The notes: a model not told the origin generated them from the letters alone. Positions 8,459-16,241 are shown, numbered from the stretch's first letter. The stretch is DNA of 64,000 nucleotides from Blautia obeum ATCC 29174 (GCF_025147765.1 NZ_CP102265.1:191501-255500), one strand, 5' to 3'. A program made the numbers and translations.

Positions 8459-10153
8459 ATGTATCTGGATTTTTTAGTGAAAGTACCAACTGTAAAAGGC
8501 AAGATCACACGGAGAAAAAAGTCAAATGTTGTATATATAGAGTATGAGTATGACCGGGTTTATGATCCATCCAGAAAGTATACTTTTCCCAAAAGAGTAA
8601 CGATTGGAAAACTGTCAGATACGGATCTGGAACTTATGAGACCGAATCAAAATTTCCTGAAATATTTTCCTGATGCAGAGCTTCCAGAATGCAAAAACAG
8701 GACTTACAGAAGCAGTTGTCTCAGAGTAGGAACATACTTTGTACTGCGTAAGATCATAGAAGAATGCAGATTGAAAGATATCCTTGGAAAGTATTTTGAA
8801 CCGCATGATATGGGGCTGTTTTTAGATCTGGTTGTTTATTCGATCATAGCAGAAAATAATGCAGCACAATACTATCCGGATTATACATACAACCATCCAC
8901 TTTTTACGGAAAAGATGAAACAATACAGTGATTCGAGGGTATCAGACTTTTTGAATTCAATAACAGATAACCAAAGTACAGGCTTTCTGAATACATGGAA
9001 TGAGTCACGGGATTACCGCGAAAAGATCTATATTTCTTATGATTCAACGAATAAAAACTGTCAGGCGGGAGATATAGAAATGGTCGAATTTGGGCATCCG
9101 AAAGTAGATGTGGGAGAGGCAGTATTTAATTATACAGTTGCGTATGGCACCCGTAATCAGGAACCATTATTTTATGAAAAATATCCTGGCAGCCTGAATG
9201 ATATCTCCCAGCTTCAGTTCATGTTGGATAAGGCATCTGGATATGGTTATAAGAAGATCGGATTTATTTTGGACAGGGGTTATTTCAGCTGCGAAAACAT
9301 ACAATATATGGACAAATGTGGGTATAGTTTTATAATCATGGTAAAAGGGATGTCTGCCCTTGTAAATGGATTGATCCTGGAAAATAAAGGGACATTCGAG
9401 AATAAGCGAGCAAACAATATCTATGAATATGGAGTTTACGGAAAGACAATACGGCACAGGCTGTATGCAAGTGATAAAAAAGAACGTTATTTTCATTTGT
9501 ATCATAGTATTTCAAAAGAAAGTGCAGAACGGATAGAGATTGAAAACAGGATCAACCAGATGACACAGTATCTGAAAAAGTATCAGAATAAAGTGAAGGA
9601 ATTCGGCCCTGGATTTGAGAAGTACTTTAACCTTCATTATGATGAAAAGAGCCAGGCTTTTGTATTGCCGGAAGAACGCAACAGTGTGTTAGAAAGAGAA
9701 CTCGATCTGGCAGGATATTTTTGTATCATTACATCGGAAAAGATGAGTGCGAAGGAAGCAATCGAGCTATATAAGAGCAGGGATGTATCGGAGAAACTGT
9801 TCCGTGGAGATAAATCATATCTGGGAAATAAGAGCATCCGGGTGTATTCAGAAGAATCAGCAAGAGCGAAGATATTTGTTGAGTTCGTAGCTATGATCGT
9901 GCGCTGCAAGATGTATATAAAACTAAAAGAAGAGATGAAAAAACTGGATAAGAGACCGAATTATATGACTGTACCGGCGGCACTAAAAGAGCTGGAAAAA
10001 ATAGAAATGGTACGCCAGTTAGATAATATATATCGGCTGGATCATGCAGTAACAGCGAATCAGAAAGTAATATTGAAAGCTTTTGGACTGGATACAAACA
10101 GTATAAAATACTTTGCATCAGAGCTGAGTAAGGAACTGAAAAAAGCTGAATAA
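8459..10153 (+). CDS. IS1634/IS4-family transposase
   Basis: The 564-residue transposase is full length. DDE core elements visible are S-Y-D-S-T-N-K-N (first D, about residue 198), F-I-L-D-R-G-Y-F (second D, about 271) and Y-K-S-R-D-V-S-E-K-L-F-R-G-D-K (about 437-452), which is the Y-(2)-R-(3)-E-(6)-K signature of the IS4 superfamily. It catalyses cut-and-paste movement of its element. The start ATG follows AAAAGGAGGG by 4 bases. The reading frame is intact, so the element may be active. Confidence 0.9.
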   Translation: MYLDFLVKVPTVKGKITRRKKSNVVYIEYEYDRVYDPSRKYTFPKRVTIGKLSDTDLELMRPNQNFLKYFPDAELPECKNRTYRSSCLRVGTYFVLRKIIEECRLKDILGKYFEPHDMGLFLDLVVYSIIAENNAAQYYPDYTYNHPLFTEKMKQYSDSRVSDFLNSITDNQSTGFLNTWNESRDYREKIYISYDSTNKNCQAGDIEMVEFGHPKVDVGEAVFNYTVAYGTRNQEPLFYEKYPGSLNDISQLQFMLDKASGYGYKKIGFILDRGYFSCENIQYMDKCGYSFIIMVKGMSALVNGLILENKGTFENKRANNIYEYGVYGKTIRHRLYASDKKERYFHLYHSISKESAERIEIENRINQMTQYLKKYQNKVKEFGPGFEKYFNLHYDEKSQAFVLPEERNSVLERELDLAGYFCIITSEKMSAKEAIELYKSRDVSEKLFRGDKSYLGNKSIRVYSEESARAKIFVEFVAMIVRCKMYIKLKEEMKKLDKRPNYMTVPAALKELEKIEMVRQLDNIYRLDHAVTANQKVILKAFGLDTNSIKYFASELSKELKKAE

Positions 10154-10167
10154 GGAAGGGAATAAAG

Positions 10168-10413
10168 ATGGCAAGAACAAGAAAAACAAGCAGGGAAGCA
10201 TTGGAAGAAAAGATTGAAAAAGCAGAGGCTGATGTTATAGCAGCGAAGAAAAAATATGATCAGGCAACAGCAAATCTGAAAGAGCTGCTAGACAAGCGTG
10301 ATGCCATAAGGAAAGAAGAAATCCTGTCAGCGGTTGTAAAAAGTGGACGGTCATATGAGGAGATCATGAACTTTTTAAATGCAGGATCAGATGGAGAAAA
10401 GACAGAAAAATAG
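10168..10413 (+). CDS. Small coiled-coil accessory ORF of the insertion sequence
   Basis: The ATG lies 14 bases after the transposase stop, behind a GGAAGGGA ribosome site. The 81-residue product is basic and acidic: it begins MARTRKTSREALEEKIEKAE, forms a probable coiled coil (residues 10-55) and ends in a helical S-G-R-S-Y-E-E-I-M-N-F-L pattern. Small proteins of this kind commonly follow transposases of this IS type in Firmicutes. The function is unknown; DNA binding or regulation is possible. Confidence 0.7.
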   Translation: MARTRKTSREALEEKIEKAEADVIAAKKKYDQATANLKELLDKRDAIRKEEILSAVVKSGRSYEEIMNFLNAGSDGEKTEK

Positions 10414-10627
10414 AATTATTTTGAGTCACATATATAGTGTCACTCGATTTAGACGGAAAAAGACTGGAAGTTCACATTATATTTGATGCTTTCAGGGGGC
10501 TTGTATTTTTGAAAATAGGGAAAATTGGAGTTTATAATTAAAGGTAATTGATTACTTCTATTATTTGTACCGACTGAAAAGAATTAAGGTAGCATGATAG
10601 TAAAATATGTTTAAGAGGTAACCAATT

Positions 10628-10996
10628 ATGGAAAGTCGTATCAAACAACTTCGTGAAAAAAGAGGGTTAATACAAGAAATTTTGGCCGCAGAATTAGGAA
10701 TAACACAACAGATGCTCAGTAAATATGAAAGAGATGTTACGTTTATTAAAGTAGACATTCTAAAAAAAATAGCGGTATATTTTAATGTGACAACAGATTA
10801 TTTGTTAGGGCTATCAGAGGTTAAGAGAGATTTACAGGGACAAATGAAAGTGAATGAGACGTTGGACGAATACTATGATCTTGTGGAGATATACAAGAAC
10901 CTGGATAAATATGATCAGGAAATGATATGGTCAATTATACAAATTATTAAAAAATTGGATGAAAAGAGAAAAAGGGAACAGAAGAGAGTGGATTAA
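10628..10996 (+). CDS. XRE-family helix-turn-helix regulator
   Basis: The 122-residue protein has an N-terminal Cro/C1-type HTH (residues about 4-60, with L-A-A-E-L-G-I-T-Q-Q-M-L-S-K-Y-E-R-D as the core). A YFNVTTDYLLG segment and an acidic-to-basic helical tail follow. Its stop is one base before the response regulator start, so it is the first gene of the agr-like regulator operon. It may repress or tune that operon. No TTACA-type operator is seen in the 200 bp upstream, which suggests the regulators are not themselves under the quorum switch. Confidence 0.88.
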   Translation: MESRIKQLREKRGLIQEILAAELGITQQMLSKYERDVTFIKVDILKKIAVYFNVTTDYLLGLSEVKRDLQGQMKVNETLDEYYDLVEIYKNLDKYDQEMIWSIIQIIKKLDEKRKREQKRVD

Positions 10997-10997
10997 A

Positions 10998-11726
10998 ATG
11001 CTAAATATAGCAATTTGCGATGATGATATACAGATTACAGGAACGATTGAAAATTTAGTACGAAAAATAGCAAACAAAAATTTTGTTGAAGTAGAGACGG
11101 AAGTTTTCTGGAATGGACAAGGTTTGCTGGATGCTATTATAAAGGACAGTAAATTTGATATTATTTATCTTGATATTGAAATGCCGAAAGAAGATGGTAT
11201 CTCAGTAGCAAAAAGAATAAGAACGTATGACAAAAATGTTTTGATTATTTACGTCACAAGCCATGAAAATCATATGAGAGACTCTTTTTCTGTTCGTCCA
11301 TTTCAATTTCTCGTGAAGCCAGTAGCTGAAGAACAGATGGAAACATGTTTTAAAGCTGCATTCAGTGATATAAATAATACCGATTTTTATTTTCGATATA
11401 GTTATAAGAGAATAAGTTATAAAGTTCCGGTAAGAGACATTTTATATTTTGAAAGCAATAGACGAAAAATATCCATTGTAACAGAAAAAGATACCTATGA
11501 AGTATACGAAAAACTGAATGAGATTGAGAAAAGCTTGAAGAACTGTAAAATGCCGTTTTTACGTGTGCATCAATCTTTTCTTGTAAATTATAGACATGTG
11601 GATGGATTGGCATATGACTTTGTTATAATGGATAATGGAAAGAAGATTTCAATCAGTGAAGATAGAAGAAAAATGATTAGTGAACAGTACTGCTCGATGG
11701 AGGATACATTTTATGTTGGTGAATAA
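10998..11726 (+). CDS. AgrA-like response regulator (receiver + LytTR)
   Basis: The start is the ATG at 10998, MLNIAICDDD. The 242-residue protein has a receiver (residues 1-125) with the acidic DDD pair, the phosphoacceptor Asp in I-I-Y-L-D-I-E-M-P and the conserved Lys in F-L-V-K-P. A LytTR DNA-binding domain follows (about 140-235, with I-L-Y-F-E-S-N-R-R-K and F-L-R-V-H-Q-S-F-L-V-N). LytTR regulators bind paired direct repeats about 21 bp apart, matching the three sites found here. It is co-transcribed with the XRE gene and overlaps the kinase gene by 14 bases. Confidence 0.92.
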   Translation: MLNIAICDDDIQITGTIENLVRKIANKNFVEVETEVFWNGQGLLDAIIKDSKFDIIYLDIEMPKEDGISVAKRIRTYDKNVLIIYVTSHENHMRDSFSVRPFQFLVKPVAEEQMETCFKAAFSDINNTDFYFRYSYKRISYKVPVRDILYFESNRRKISIVTEKDTYEVYEKLNEIEKSLKNCKMPFLRVHQSFLVNYRHVDGLAYDFVIMDNGKKISISEDRRKMISEQYCSMEDTFYVGE

Positions 11727-13029
11727 AATGTTGATGAATGTGACAGAGATATTGCTCGTAATATTTGCGATATTTCTGTTTTCTTGCTATTTTTCTATAT
11801 TTTTTACAAGAAGAAAGAAAAAGATAACAATTGTAATTGGCTACACCATTTTTGCAGTCTGGCAGTTAATGCTTTTGAATGCCAGTATATTACCAGTTTA
11901 CATCAATATAAGCGTTACAATTGTAATAACATTTATTTCAGCTATGTGTGTTTATGAAGGAAGGAATTTGAATAAATGTATTTTTGTTCTGGCTTTTAAT
12001 GCAATTTGGATGATGATAGAAACAGTAAGTGGTTATATACTTTCAATCTATTGTAATCAATTTAGATATTCTCAGATGTACGGAATCCTAGGATCAGTCA
12101 TATCAAAAATATTATTTTTACTGATTATATTTGCACTAAGAAAAATATTTTCGGTAGGTGGAATTACAGAATTTTCTGTTAAATACAGTATTATGTTAAT
12201 TTTAATTCCAATTGGAAGTATTTATGTTATGAATGAGGTTTTCTTATTTAGCTACAAAATAAATAATGATCGTGCATATTTTCATTCTGCAATTGCTGCG
12301 ATTATTTTGCTGTGCTTAAATATATTGATTTTTTATATTTATGTGAAGTTGACGGATGATTTACAGTTAAGGCGGATGACTTCAGTTTATGAACAACAAT
12401 TGGAATTATGTGAACGACATCAACAAGAAAGAGAACTTTCCATGTTGCAATTAAGAGACATGAAACATAATATGAAAAATAATCTAGTATCTATTCTTGC
12501 TTACGCAGAGAAAGGAGAAGACGAGAAAATCATAGAATTTATCCAGGACATAATGGATGAAAGTGGCTTATCAATATCTGTGGTTGCCAATAGTGGCAAC
12601 ATTGTAATTGATTCACTACTTGGATATTGGTATGTAACAGCACAAAAGAAAGGGATAGATTTTTCTTTGGATATAAAGATTCCTATGAAGATGGAGTTTA
12701 AGGGTGCGGATATATGTCTGATACTTGGGAATTTATTAGAAAATGCTGTAGAAGCGGCTGAAAGGGTAAAAAAGAAGAAGTACATAAAAATCCAAATGAA
12801 ATATGATAAAGGCAATCTGCTGATATTTTTAATGAATAGTTACCAGGGGCAATTAATAAAAATGAAGGATGAGAGACTGAAATCTACGAAATCCGATGCT
12901 GGAAATCATGGCGTTGGTTTGCCGTCAGTTTATCGAGCTGCAGCGAAGTATAATGGAATAGTTACAGTTGATGATTCTATACCAGAAAGATTTCTGGTGA
13001 GAGTCGTGTTGTACGGAGAAAAGGAATAA
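11713..13029 (+). CDS. AgrC-like sensor histidine kinase (GHKL/HPK10 type)
   Basis: The start is the ATG at 11713, 9 bases after GGAGG inside the regulator gene. The 438-residue protein has about six N-terminal membrane helices (residues 5-215), a coiled linker, and a phospho-acceptor region R-D-M-K-H-N-M-K-N-N (the HPK10 His). The GHKL ATPase has N-box L-L-E-N-A-V-E-A-A-E and G-box H-G-V-G-L-P-S-V. Kinases of this class sense cyclic autoinducing peptides. The partner signal should be the AgrD-like peptide at 13690. Confidence 0.92.
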   Translation: MLVNKMLMNVTEILLVIFAIFLFSCYFSIFFTRRKKKITIVIGYTIFAVWQLMLLNASILPVYINISVTIVITFISAMCVYEGRNLNKCIFVLAFNAIWMMIETVSGYILSIYCNQFRYSQMYGILGSVISKILFLLIIFALRKIFSVGGITEFSVKYSIMLILIPIGSIYVMNEVFLFSYKINNDRAYFHSAIAAIILLCLNILIFYIYVKLTDDLQLRRMTSVYEQQLELCERHQQERELSMLQLRDMKHNMKNNLVSILAYAEKGEDEKIIEFIQDIMDESGLSISVVANSGNIVIDSLLGYWYVTAQKKGIDFSLDIKIPMKMEFKGADICLILGNLLENAVEAAERVKKKKYIKIQMKYDKGNLLIFLMNSYQGQLIKMKDERLKSTKSDAGNHGVGLPSVYRAAAKYNGIVTVDDSIPERFLVRVVLYGEKE

Positions 13030-13058
13030 TTACACGAATAGTCGGAATTATTACAATG
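13030..13058 (+). promoter_or_regulatory. LytTR-type operator P2 upstream of the receiver-like gene
   Basis: TTACA copies start at 13030 and 13051 (21 bp apart) with the same GAATAGTCG centre as P1; 24 of 29 positions agree with P1. A -10-like TAAAAT follows at 13083. The first base overlaps the last base region of the kinase stop codon, so the site separates the regulator operon from the next gene. Confidence 0.75.
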
Positions 13059-13129
13059 TAAATAATGTTTGAAATAACATGATAAAATGTAAAAATAATT
13101 TTACGATTTGAACGTCATGGTAGGGTAGA

Positions 13130-13537
13130 ATGAAAAAGATATTATTGTTTAGTGATCATAGAGAAATATTTAAAACTACAAATAAAATAACAAAAGGAAA
13201 GTATAAACTGAAGTGGTGCACCTATGATTGGTCGGATGATGATAAGCATTTTACTCCAGATGTTATTATTATGTATTTTAATAAAAAAATGGTTGAAAAA
13301 GGAACATTTGAATTTATCGTCAGAGTAAAAGGGATATTGGGAAATACAATTCCAATTCTTGCTTTGATTGAAAATGGGACAAAGCAGGATATTTTTTCGG
13401 TATTGAAGGCAGGAGTGTATGATTATTTGGAGAATGTGGAGGATTTACAAGAATATCAAAAAAAAATAGAAGAGATATTATTGTGGATATGGTACTTAAA
13501 AAAGTATGGTTCTCAAAAAGGTTGTAATGATCAATGA
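13130..13537 (+). CDS. Stand-alone degenerate receiver-like protein
   Basis: The 135-residue protein resembles a CheY fold: M-K-K-I-L-L-F-S-D-H at the N-terminus, P-D-V-I-I-M-Y-F-N-K at the position of strand 3, I-P-I-L-A-L-I-E at strand 4 and L-K-A-G-V-Y-D-Y-L-E-N near the usual Lys-Pro. The usual phosphoacceptor Asp after strand 3 is replaced (M-Y-F-N), and the Lys of strand 5 appears lost. It may therefore be a phosphorylation-independent pseudo-receiver. It stands alone behind operator P2 and ends in a strong terminator, so it is probably a quorum-induced single-gene unit. Its role could be a modulator of the LytTR protein or an immunity function; this is unknown. Confidence 0.6.
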   Translation: MKKILLFSDHREIFKTTNKITKGKYKLKWCTYDWSDDDKHFTPDVIIMYFNKKMVEKGTFEFIVRVKGILGNTIPILALIENGTKQDIFSVLKAGVYDYLENVEDLQEYQKKIEEILLWIWYLKKYGSQKGCNDQ

Positions 13538-13556
13538 ATTCATTGCAACCTTTTTT
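13515..13556. terminator. Strong bidirectional terminator after the receiver-like gene
   Basis: A 16-bp stem with one wobble, AAAAAGGTTG.AATGA with its complement around an 8-base loop, is followed by Ts. It overlaps the gene's last codons and isolates the agrD-agrB unit from upstream transcription. Confidence 0.8.
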
Positions 13557-13598
13557 GTTAAGAAATATTGGTGTTTGTAGTAGTGCCATAGGAAAAAG

Positions 13599-13627
13599 TT
13601 ACATGAATACTCGTTTTTTTTACAGAA
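13599..13627 (+). promoter_or_regulatory. LytTR-type operator P3 upstream of agrD-agrB
   Basis: TTACA copies start at 13599 and 13620, again 21 bp apart, with TGAATACTCG between them (20 of 29 positions as in P1). A -10-like TATTGT follows at 13653, 33 bp from the second copy as at P1. Such a site before the signal gene would give the classical autoinduction loop. Confidence 0.7.
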
Positions 13628-13689
13628 AAAGAAATGGAATGTATTTTTGTAGTATTGTTTTAAAAAGAAAACGAAAGGAGAGTTTTACT

Positions 13690-13839
13690 ATGAATATGAA
13701 AAATGTAAAAGCTCAGTCAGCGAAAGCACTGGCAAATGTATCTTTAAAACTTGGAAAAGTGTCAGCGGATAGTGCATGTTGCTATATCTTTCACCAGCCG
13801 AAAGTTCCGAAGGACTTGAAAAAACTTAAAAAGATTTGA
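13690..13839 (+). CDS. agrD: AgrD-like autoinducing peptide precursor
   Basis: The start is the ATG at 13690, 8 bases after AAAGGAG. The 49-residue product has an amphipathic basic leader (residues 1-25), the core C30-C-Y-I-F34, and a tail H-Q-P-K-V-P-K-D-L-K-K-L. The tail lines up with the staphylococcal AgrD tail (P-x-x-L after the cleavage site), which predicts cleavage after F34 and a five-residue thiolactone ring closed by C30. The second Cys (C31) inside the ring is unusual. The gene is immediately followed by agrB and preceded by operator P3. Confidence 0.85.
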   Translation: MNMKNVKAQSAKALANVSLKLGKVSADSACCYIFHQPKVPKDLKKLKKI

Positions 13840-13840
13840 A

Positions 13841-14431
13841 ATGAGACGGCTGTCAGAAAAATTAACAAAATATGTTATTAAGACCGGTGCAGTTCCTTCG
13901 GAATCATATGACATATATCAATATGGCTTTCAGATTGGACTTGAGATGCTATGCTGTTTCGTAACTTGTTTGAGTATAGCAATATATATGCATATGATTC
14001 CGGAATTTGCAATATTTACGGGGATTTTTATGTTGCTACGGACTTATGCAGGTGGCGTGCATCTTAACAGTTTTGGATCATGTTTTATATGTTCAGTCAC
14101 TGTACAGACAATAGCAATGTATTTTAACAGTAAATATAAATTTACGGTAGGTACAGCATGGCTTCTTATATTAGTAAGTGCGATATTGATATTGAAAGCT
14201 GCACCAGTAGAGTGTGTCAATCGAGAACTTGATGATACTGAAAAAGAACACTGCAAAAAAGTAACCATGAAAGTCTTAATTGCTGTTATTGTATTTGCTG
14301 GTTGTTGTACACTTGCAGGAATACTAGCCATACTTTCCTTAGTTGCACTGACTTCCTTTATAATTTTAATCTCTCAGTATGTTGGTATTTTGAAATATAA
14401 AATTGAAAAGAGCAAGAATAAGCGGAGATGA
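13841..14431 (+). CDS. agrB: AgrB-like peptide-processing membrane protease
   Basis: The 196-residue membrane protein has about five to six helices and the AgrB signature L-R-T-Y-A-G-G-V-H-L-N-S-F-G-S-C, giving catalytic H74 and C81. AgrB cleaves AgrD at the C-terminal side of the core and forms the thiolactone. The ATG lies one base after the agrD stop, so the two are co-translated. Length and topology are normal for the family. Confidence 0.93.
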   Translation: MRRLSEKLTKYVIKTGAVPSESYDIYQYGFQIGLEMLCCFVTCLSIAIYMHMIPEFAIFTGIFMLLRTYAGGVHLNSFGSCFICSVTVQTIAMYFNSKYKFTVGTAWLLILVSAILILKAAPVECVNRELDDTEKEHCKKVTMKVLIAVIVFAGCCTLAGILAILSLVALTSFIILISQYVGILKYKIEKSKNKRR

Positions 14432-14456
14432 TAAAAAATTGTTTCCGCTTTTTTTA
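14420..14456 (+). terminator. Terminator at the end of agrB
   Basis: AAGCGGA and TCCGCTT form a 7-bp stem followed by a T run. The left arm lies within the last codons of agrB. Confidence 0.5.
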
Positions 14457-14508
14457 TTATATGGAATGGAGGAAGAAAATTATTTTTGAATATTAGATTA
14501 TTTATATG

Positions 14509-14547
14509 AAAACGTCCAATGGATTTCAATCCATAAGGACGTTTTTT
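14509..14547. terminator. Bidirectional terminator after the agr unit
   Basis: An outer 9-bp stem, AAAACGTCC/GGACGTTTT, encloses an inner 7-bp stem, ATGGATT/AATCCAT, and Ts follow on both strands. It separates quorum cargo from the recombination block. Confidence 0.8.
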
Positions 14548-14677
14548 GTATATCATAAGAACTTTTTTATAGAGTTTTTCTTTTAAACCCGAACAATGGG
14601 GGCTTCCCAATCGGGATAAGGGTGAAAGGGAAAAAGACCTTTGCTCATATCTCATGGTCGGGAAGGAGGTGAACTCT

Positions 14678-15130
14678 ATGGAGCAATCTTCTTCCTACGA
14701 TGAGAAAAGGGTAATGCACCAGTTTGATCGAAAATGCAAATTGGCACTAAAGGGCGAAATAGTGGATTATGAAAGGCATTTAGCTTATCTTAGAAAACAT
14801 GAAACTTTGTTTTCAGAATTATCTGAACAAGAGATGGAGAGCCTTTCTATATTTGATGAATATGAATTGGAAAAAAGCTATTTTCGGGCAGGCGGTTATG
14901 ATGTAGAGGTAAAAAATGCTCTATTGGCAGAAGCATTAACTGCACTGACAGAGAGAAAAAGGGACATTATTCTTTTGTCATACTTTATGGAAATGAATGA
15001 TGCGGATATAGCAAGAAAACTGAACCTGGTAAGAAGTACGGTACATGAGCATCGTACACGATCGCTTGAAATATTAAAGATTATGCTGGAGGAAAATGCA
15101 GGTGAAAACGGAAGAAAAAAGCGTAAATAA
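14678..15130 (+). CDS. Sigma-70-like ORF of Tn916-type module
   Basis: The start is the ATG at 14678 behind GGAAGGAGG. The 150-residue protein carries a C-terminal sigma region-4-like HTH (A-L-T-E-R-K-R-D-I-I-L-L-S-Y-F, then D-A-D-I-A-R-K-L-N-L-V-R-S-T-V-H-E-H-R-T-R). The N-terminal half is acidic and helical. Tn916 and relatives carry an equivalent small sigma-like gene that controls excision and transfer genes. The next gene overlaps its end. Confidence 0.8.
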   Translation: MEQSSSYDEKRVMHQFDRKCKLALKGEIVDYERHLAYLRKHETLFSELSEQEMESLSIFDEYELEKSYFRAGGYDVEVKNALLAEALTALTERKRDIILLSYFMEMNDADIARKLNLVRSTVHEHRTRSLEILKIMLEENAGENGRKKRK

Positions 15131-15353
15131 TAAAAAATTGATACCGTTTTGGGTAATCGAAAGAGCATTGGAGGGTGACATTCAGGCGATAAATAAAATT
15201 CTGAAACATTATGAAGGATATATTGCAAAATTATCGGTCAGAAAAATGTATGATGAGTATGGCTGTGTTCATTATTGTGTAGATGAAACACTTCGCAGAC
15301 GTCTGGAAACAAAATTGATAAAAACAATTATTGGATTTAAAATAGTTCGCTAA
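15102..15353 (+). CDS. Helix-turn-helix ORF of Tn916-type module
   Basis: GTG at 15102 has ideal spacing (9 bases) from GGAGG; an in-frame ATG at 15096 is only 3 bases from it. The 83-residue protein shows the pattern P-F-W-V-I-E-R-A-L-E-G-D-I-Q-A-I-N-K-I-L-K-H-Y-E-G-Y-I of the Tn916-type HTH_16 proteins. It overlaps the sigma-like gene by 29 bases and probably acts with it. Confidence 0.8.
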   Translation: MKTEEKSVNNKKLIPFWVIERALEGDIQAINKILKHYEGYIAKLSVRKMYDEYGCVHYCVDETLRRRLETKLIKTIIGFKIVR

Positions 15354-15740
15354 AAAACATTTGAAAGCATCCCTTTCTGCTGAAAAAGCTATTTAGCATT
15401 GTTTGTACCTTGAAAATTTAATATTTATCCTGCAGGACATATGAAACAGAGGAGCTATATAGCAAATACGCCAAGACTGTCTGCATTATAACTTTGCGAC
15501 ATCGTGACGCAAAGTAGAAATGTTGTAAACGAAGAAATATCAAAATGATATTGAAGTAAAGGCACGAGCGATAAATATTTGACTGTGATCAGGAAGTGGG
15601 ATTTTTGTGGCGAAGATACTGTTTCTGATAATGATACTTCCGGGAAGGCTACCCGGTCTGGAAAGATGGTGAAATACCAATGAAGCTGTTACCCGATGGC
15701 TGCCTGTGGGATTGTTATAAATTGGGAAAGGAGCGAAAGA
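15354..15740 (+). promoter_or_regulatory. Non-coding leader upstream of excisionase
   Basis: There is no ORF with a credible start here. A perfect 8-bp dyad, ACTTTGCG-N9-CGCAAAGT, lies at 15491-15515, and a short CCGGG-N7-CCCGG stem lies near 15650. The stretch from about 15560 to 15730 is G-rich and could fold as RNA. It may carry the Xis/Int promoter or DNA sites for recombination; I cannot assign it. Confidence 0.4.
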
Positions 15741-15932
15741 ATGCAAAGACATATTATAAATAGGAAAAGATTTGTTCGTTATAAAGAAGGTGCAGAAATA
15801 TACAGCATGTGTCAAAGTAAGTTTGAAAAAATGGCAAAGGAAGCAAATGCTGTTTATAAGCTGGATAAATTGGTACTGGTGAACTGTGATATTTTTGAGG
15901 CATATCTGGAAACATTCCGAACCGGTATTTAG
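15741..15932 (+). CDS. Excisionase-like protein (Tn916-type, DUF6462-like)
   Basis: The start is the ATG at 15741, 7 bases after AAAGGAG. The 63-residue protein starts MQRHIINRKRFVRYKEGAEI and continues Y-S-M-C-Q-S-K-F-E-K-M-A-K-E-A-N-A-V-Y-K-L. This is the winged-helix excisionase-type pattern found before integrases of clostridial elements. It should bend att DNA and promote excision by the integrase downstream. Confidence 0.8.
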   Translation: MQRHIINRKRFVRYKEGAEIYSMCQSKFEKMAKEANAVYKLDKLVLVNCDIFEAYLETFRTGI

Positions 15933-16031
15933 TGATAAATAGTATTGCAAGAGTTTTTGTGCTACGAAAAGTATTGACTTTTTGCACGACAAAAAGTATA
16001 ATGTAATCAAGCTATGAAGGAGGTGCATACG

Positions 16032-16205
16032 GTGGCTAAAATGGGGAGACCGAAAGCAGAATCCCCTAAGAAGAAAAATGTAAGTTTCCGCTTAACAGAG
16101 GAAGAATATCAGAAATTGTCAGAGTATGCAGCGAAGCATGAGCTGACTACAACACAAACGATACAAAAAGGTATTGAGCTTTTATATCAGATGCCAGAAA
16201 AGTAA
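16032..16205 (+). CDS. Small ribbon-helix-helix (CopG-like) protein
   Basis: GTG at 16032 lies 8 bases after AAGGAGG; ATG at 16041 is the next choice. The 57-residue product carries a R-P-K-x...K-N-V-S-F-R-L-T-E-E-E-Y-Q-K-L pattern typical of RHH DNA-binding proteins. It lies between xis and int, so it probably controls their expression or assists recombination. Confidence 0.75.
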   Translation: MAKMGRPKAESPKKKNVSFRLTEEEYQKLSEYAAKHELTTTQTIQKGIELLYQMPEK

Positions 16206-16241
16206 CACAAGGACTCCTTGCTACATTAGGAAGGAGTTACA

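Larger units (their letters stand above)
8320..10530 (+). mobile_element. IS4/IS1634-type insertion sequence (approximate ends)
   Basis: The element carries a YREK-type DDE transposase and a small downstream ORF. Possible imperfect terminal repeats are TTTTTCCACCTA near 8333 and TAGGGAAAATT near 10515. They align only after a gap, so the ends are approximate. GC content and codon use are higher than in the genes on both sides. It lies exactly between the exporter operon and the regulator operon. Confidence 0.7.

Noticed and set aside
10414..10627. Possible fourth TTACA operator before the XRE-agr operon
   Set aside because: The bases TTGATTACTTC do not give a second TTACA at 21 bp; the match is by chance.
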